6,073 nt of DNA from Deltaproteobacteria bacterium CG_4_8_14_3_um_filter_43_13. GTDB taxonomy: Bacteria; Desulfobacterota; UBA8473. Position 1 is the stretch's first letter. Each line of letters opens with the position of its first letter. Of this stretch, positions 5,801 to 6,073 are shown piece by piece. A program made the position numbers and the translations under genes. The DNA lies in the NCBI GenBank assembly GCA_002782605.1, contig PFIF01000244.1, forward strand, positions 1 through 6,073, in the 5' to 3' direction. The notes beneath the pieces were generated by a model. That model had not been told where the DNA came from, searched no databases, and saw only the letters and a list, made by a program, of their open reading frames with translations.

Positions 5801-6073
5801 GTGGGAGTAATCGATAATATCTATCTTCTGTACCTCCGATGAAGTTCGGAATCCGTCAAAGAAGTGGACAAAGGGAAGGCTCGAATGAATGCTGGCAAGG
5901 TGAGCTACCAGTCCCAGGTCCATTATCTCCTGGACAGAGGACGATGCCAGCAGACAAAAACCTGTTTGTCTGACGGCGTTTATATCCGAATGGTCCCCGA
6001 ATATGGAGAGGGCATGGGTAGCAATAGCACGGGCCGAAACGTGAAAAACCGCAGGCATAACTTCACCGGATAT
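2813..6073 (-). CDS. nifJ: Pyruvate:ferredoxin oxidoreductase, N-terminus cut by window edge
   Basis: This cytoplasmic thiamine-diphosphate enzyme oxidises pyruvate with CoA to acetyl-CoA and CO2 and reduces ferredoxin. The frame stays open to base 6073 (ISGEV before the Met at 6058), so about 100 residues, including the start and the TPP-activating Glu region, lie outside. Numbering from that Met: HVSAR (6-10) holds the pyruvate-contacting Arg; GGRYGLGSKDFTP follows at 255-267; the middle EKR region includes GLGADGTVGANKN; the ferredoxin domain has C583-x2-C586-x2-C589-x3-C593-P and C639-x2-C642-x2-C645-x3-C649-P; the TPP domain has C706, C709, C734 and C972 for the proximal cluster, GDGWAYDIGYGG (863-874 region) for Mg-TPP, and NTGGQ at 897-901. 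All four proximal-cluster cysteines and both ferredoxin motifs are intact. The C-terminus ends soon after the family's EVRY segment, without a long Desulfovibrio africanus-type extension. No frameshift is seen. Confidence 0.97.
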   Translation of the reverse strand: MSGEVMPAVFHVSARAIATHALSIFGDHSDINAVRQTGFCLLASSSVQEIMDLGLVAHLASIHSSLPFVHFFDGFRTSSEVQKIDIIDYSHMAELVDWEAIDDFRSQAMNPEHPQLRGTAQNPDIFFQNREAANPFYDQVAYIVQDEMKKVGALVGRSYNLFDYVGDPEADRIIISMASSCDVIEETVNYLNGLGQRVGLVKVRLYLPFSVEHFLRALPATARRIAVMDRTKSPGALGEPLFQDVCTVFYNRDDAPVVVGGRYGLGSKDFTPTMVKAVFDNLRSSVPKNHFTVGIVDDVTYTSLDLDTEIDPSPKGTVRCKFWGLGADGTVGANKNAIKIIGENTDMFSQGYFAYDAKKSGGITMSHLRFSPHKIQSPYLLTKSDFIACHNPAFVNQYDILEGIREEGSFLLNSSWSLKEMESELPNHMKRTIAQKRLHFYNIDAVKIASELGLGGRINMIMQTAFFQIANVIPPEEVFKYVKDAIKKTYGKKGDEIVRMNIDAVDKTVSALKKIKVPKSWASAGQEAYIEKDEPEFVKDVVRPMLAQQGDKLPVSAFSPDGIFPTGTTRYEKRGVAINVPEWQKDECIQCNQCSFVCPHAVIRPVLAREKDLHDAPKDFTTVEGKGKELEGLRYRIQVSPLDCVGCGNCADICPAKNKALIMKPLVTQTDTQVPNHKFSTGLPVIDNLMSVSSVKGSQFRQPLFEFSGACPGCGETPYIKVVTQLFGDRMMIANATGCSSIYGGSAPTCPYTVNEKGHGPAWANSLFEDNAEYGFGMELAVTQRREKLAQMIREALNLDISKELKQAFQGWLENMNDADKSREYGNEIEEVIEKYLLDSRGAVDELILDISDMSDLLVKKSIWVFGGDGWAYDIGYGGLDHVIALGHDINIMVLDTEVYSNTGGQSSKSTPTGAVAKYAASGKPISKKDLGRIAMTYGYAYVASVAMGANKNQLIKALSEAESYPGPSLIIAYSPCINHGIDMGKSQNEQKLAVESGYWPLYRYNPKLKEEGKNPFVLDSKDPKGNFREFLMGEVRYSSLVKTFPENAKTLFQKAEGEMRERYDIYKRMAEQTDHIHEDKDKKLS

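Noticed and set aside
5435..5842. 135-codon plus-strand frame opposite the 5' part of nifJ
   Set aside because: Antisense shadow of a conserved coding region.

Overview
The window carries core energy and RNA-modification genes of an anaerobic bacterium. Protein style (long single-chain pyruvate:ferredoxin oxidoreductase, KorD/VorD-type ferredoxin, iron-sulfur flavoprotein, ndk next to rlmN) points to Desulfobacterota or a similar strictly anaerobic lineage. This assignment comes from remembered family resemblance, not a search. DNA is moderately AT-rich, most clearly in the intergenic regions.

Layout: (1) 1-118, no gene; a G+C-rich hairpin with a duplicated left arm. (2) 119-343, minus strand: a small 2x[4Fe-4S] ferredoxin resembling the delta subunit of 2-oxoacid:ferredoxin oxidoreductases. 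(3) 344-599, a 256-base divergent intergenic region with two back-to-back sigma70-type promoters, each with a perfect TTGACA box. (4) 600-2079, plus strand: ndk, then after 22 bases rlmN, probably one transcript. (5) 2068-2733, minus strand: a flavoprotein with a four-cysteine Fe-S motif, whose stop end overlaps the rlmN stop end by 12 bases. (6) 2734-2812, a short gap with a terminator-like hairpin. (7) 2813-6073, minus strand: pyruvate:ferredoxin oxidoreductase, running off the right edge so that about the first 100 residues are missing.

How they work together: the oxidoreductase converts pyruvate and CoA to acetyl-CoA and CO2 and passes electrons to ferredoxin. The downstream flavoprotein could take electrons from that ferredoxin pool, which is an inference from gene order and the cysteine motif. 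The KorD-like protein is another low-potential electron carrier or subunit. Ndk (NTP balance) and RlmN (methylation of 23S rRNA A2503 and some tRNAs) are housekeeping.

I see no defence system, mobile element, CRISPR array, tRNA/rRNA or riboswitch, and nothing I would call a previously undescribed system. The findings are modest: divergent promoters, a KorD-like gene without visible partners, possible competing RNA structures upstream of the flavoprotein gene, and the start choice for rlmN.
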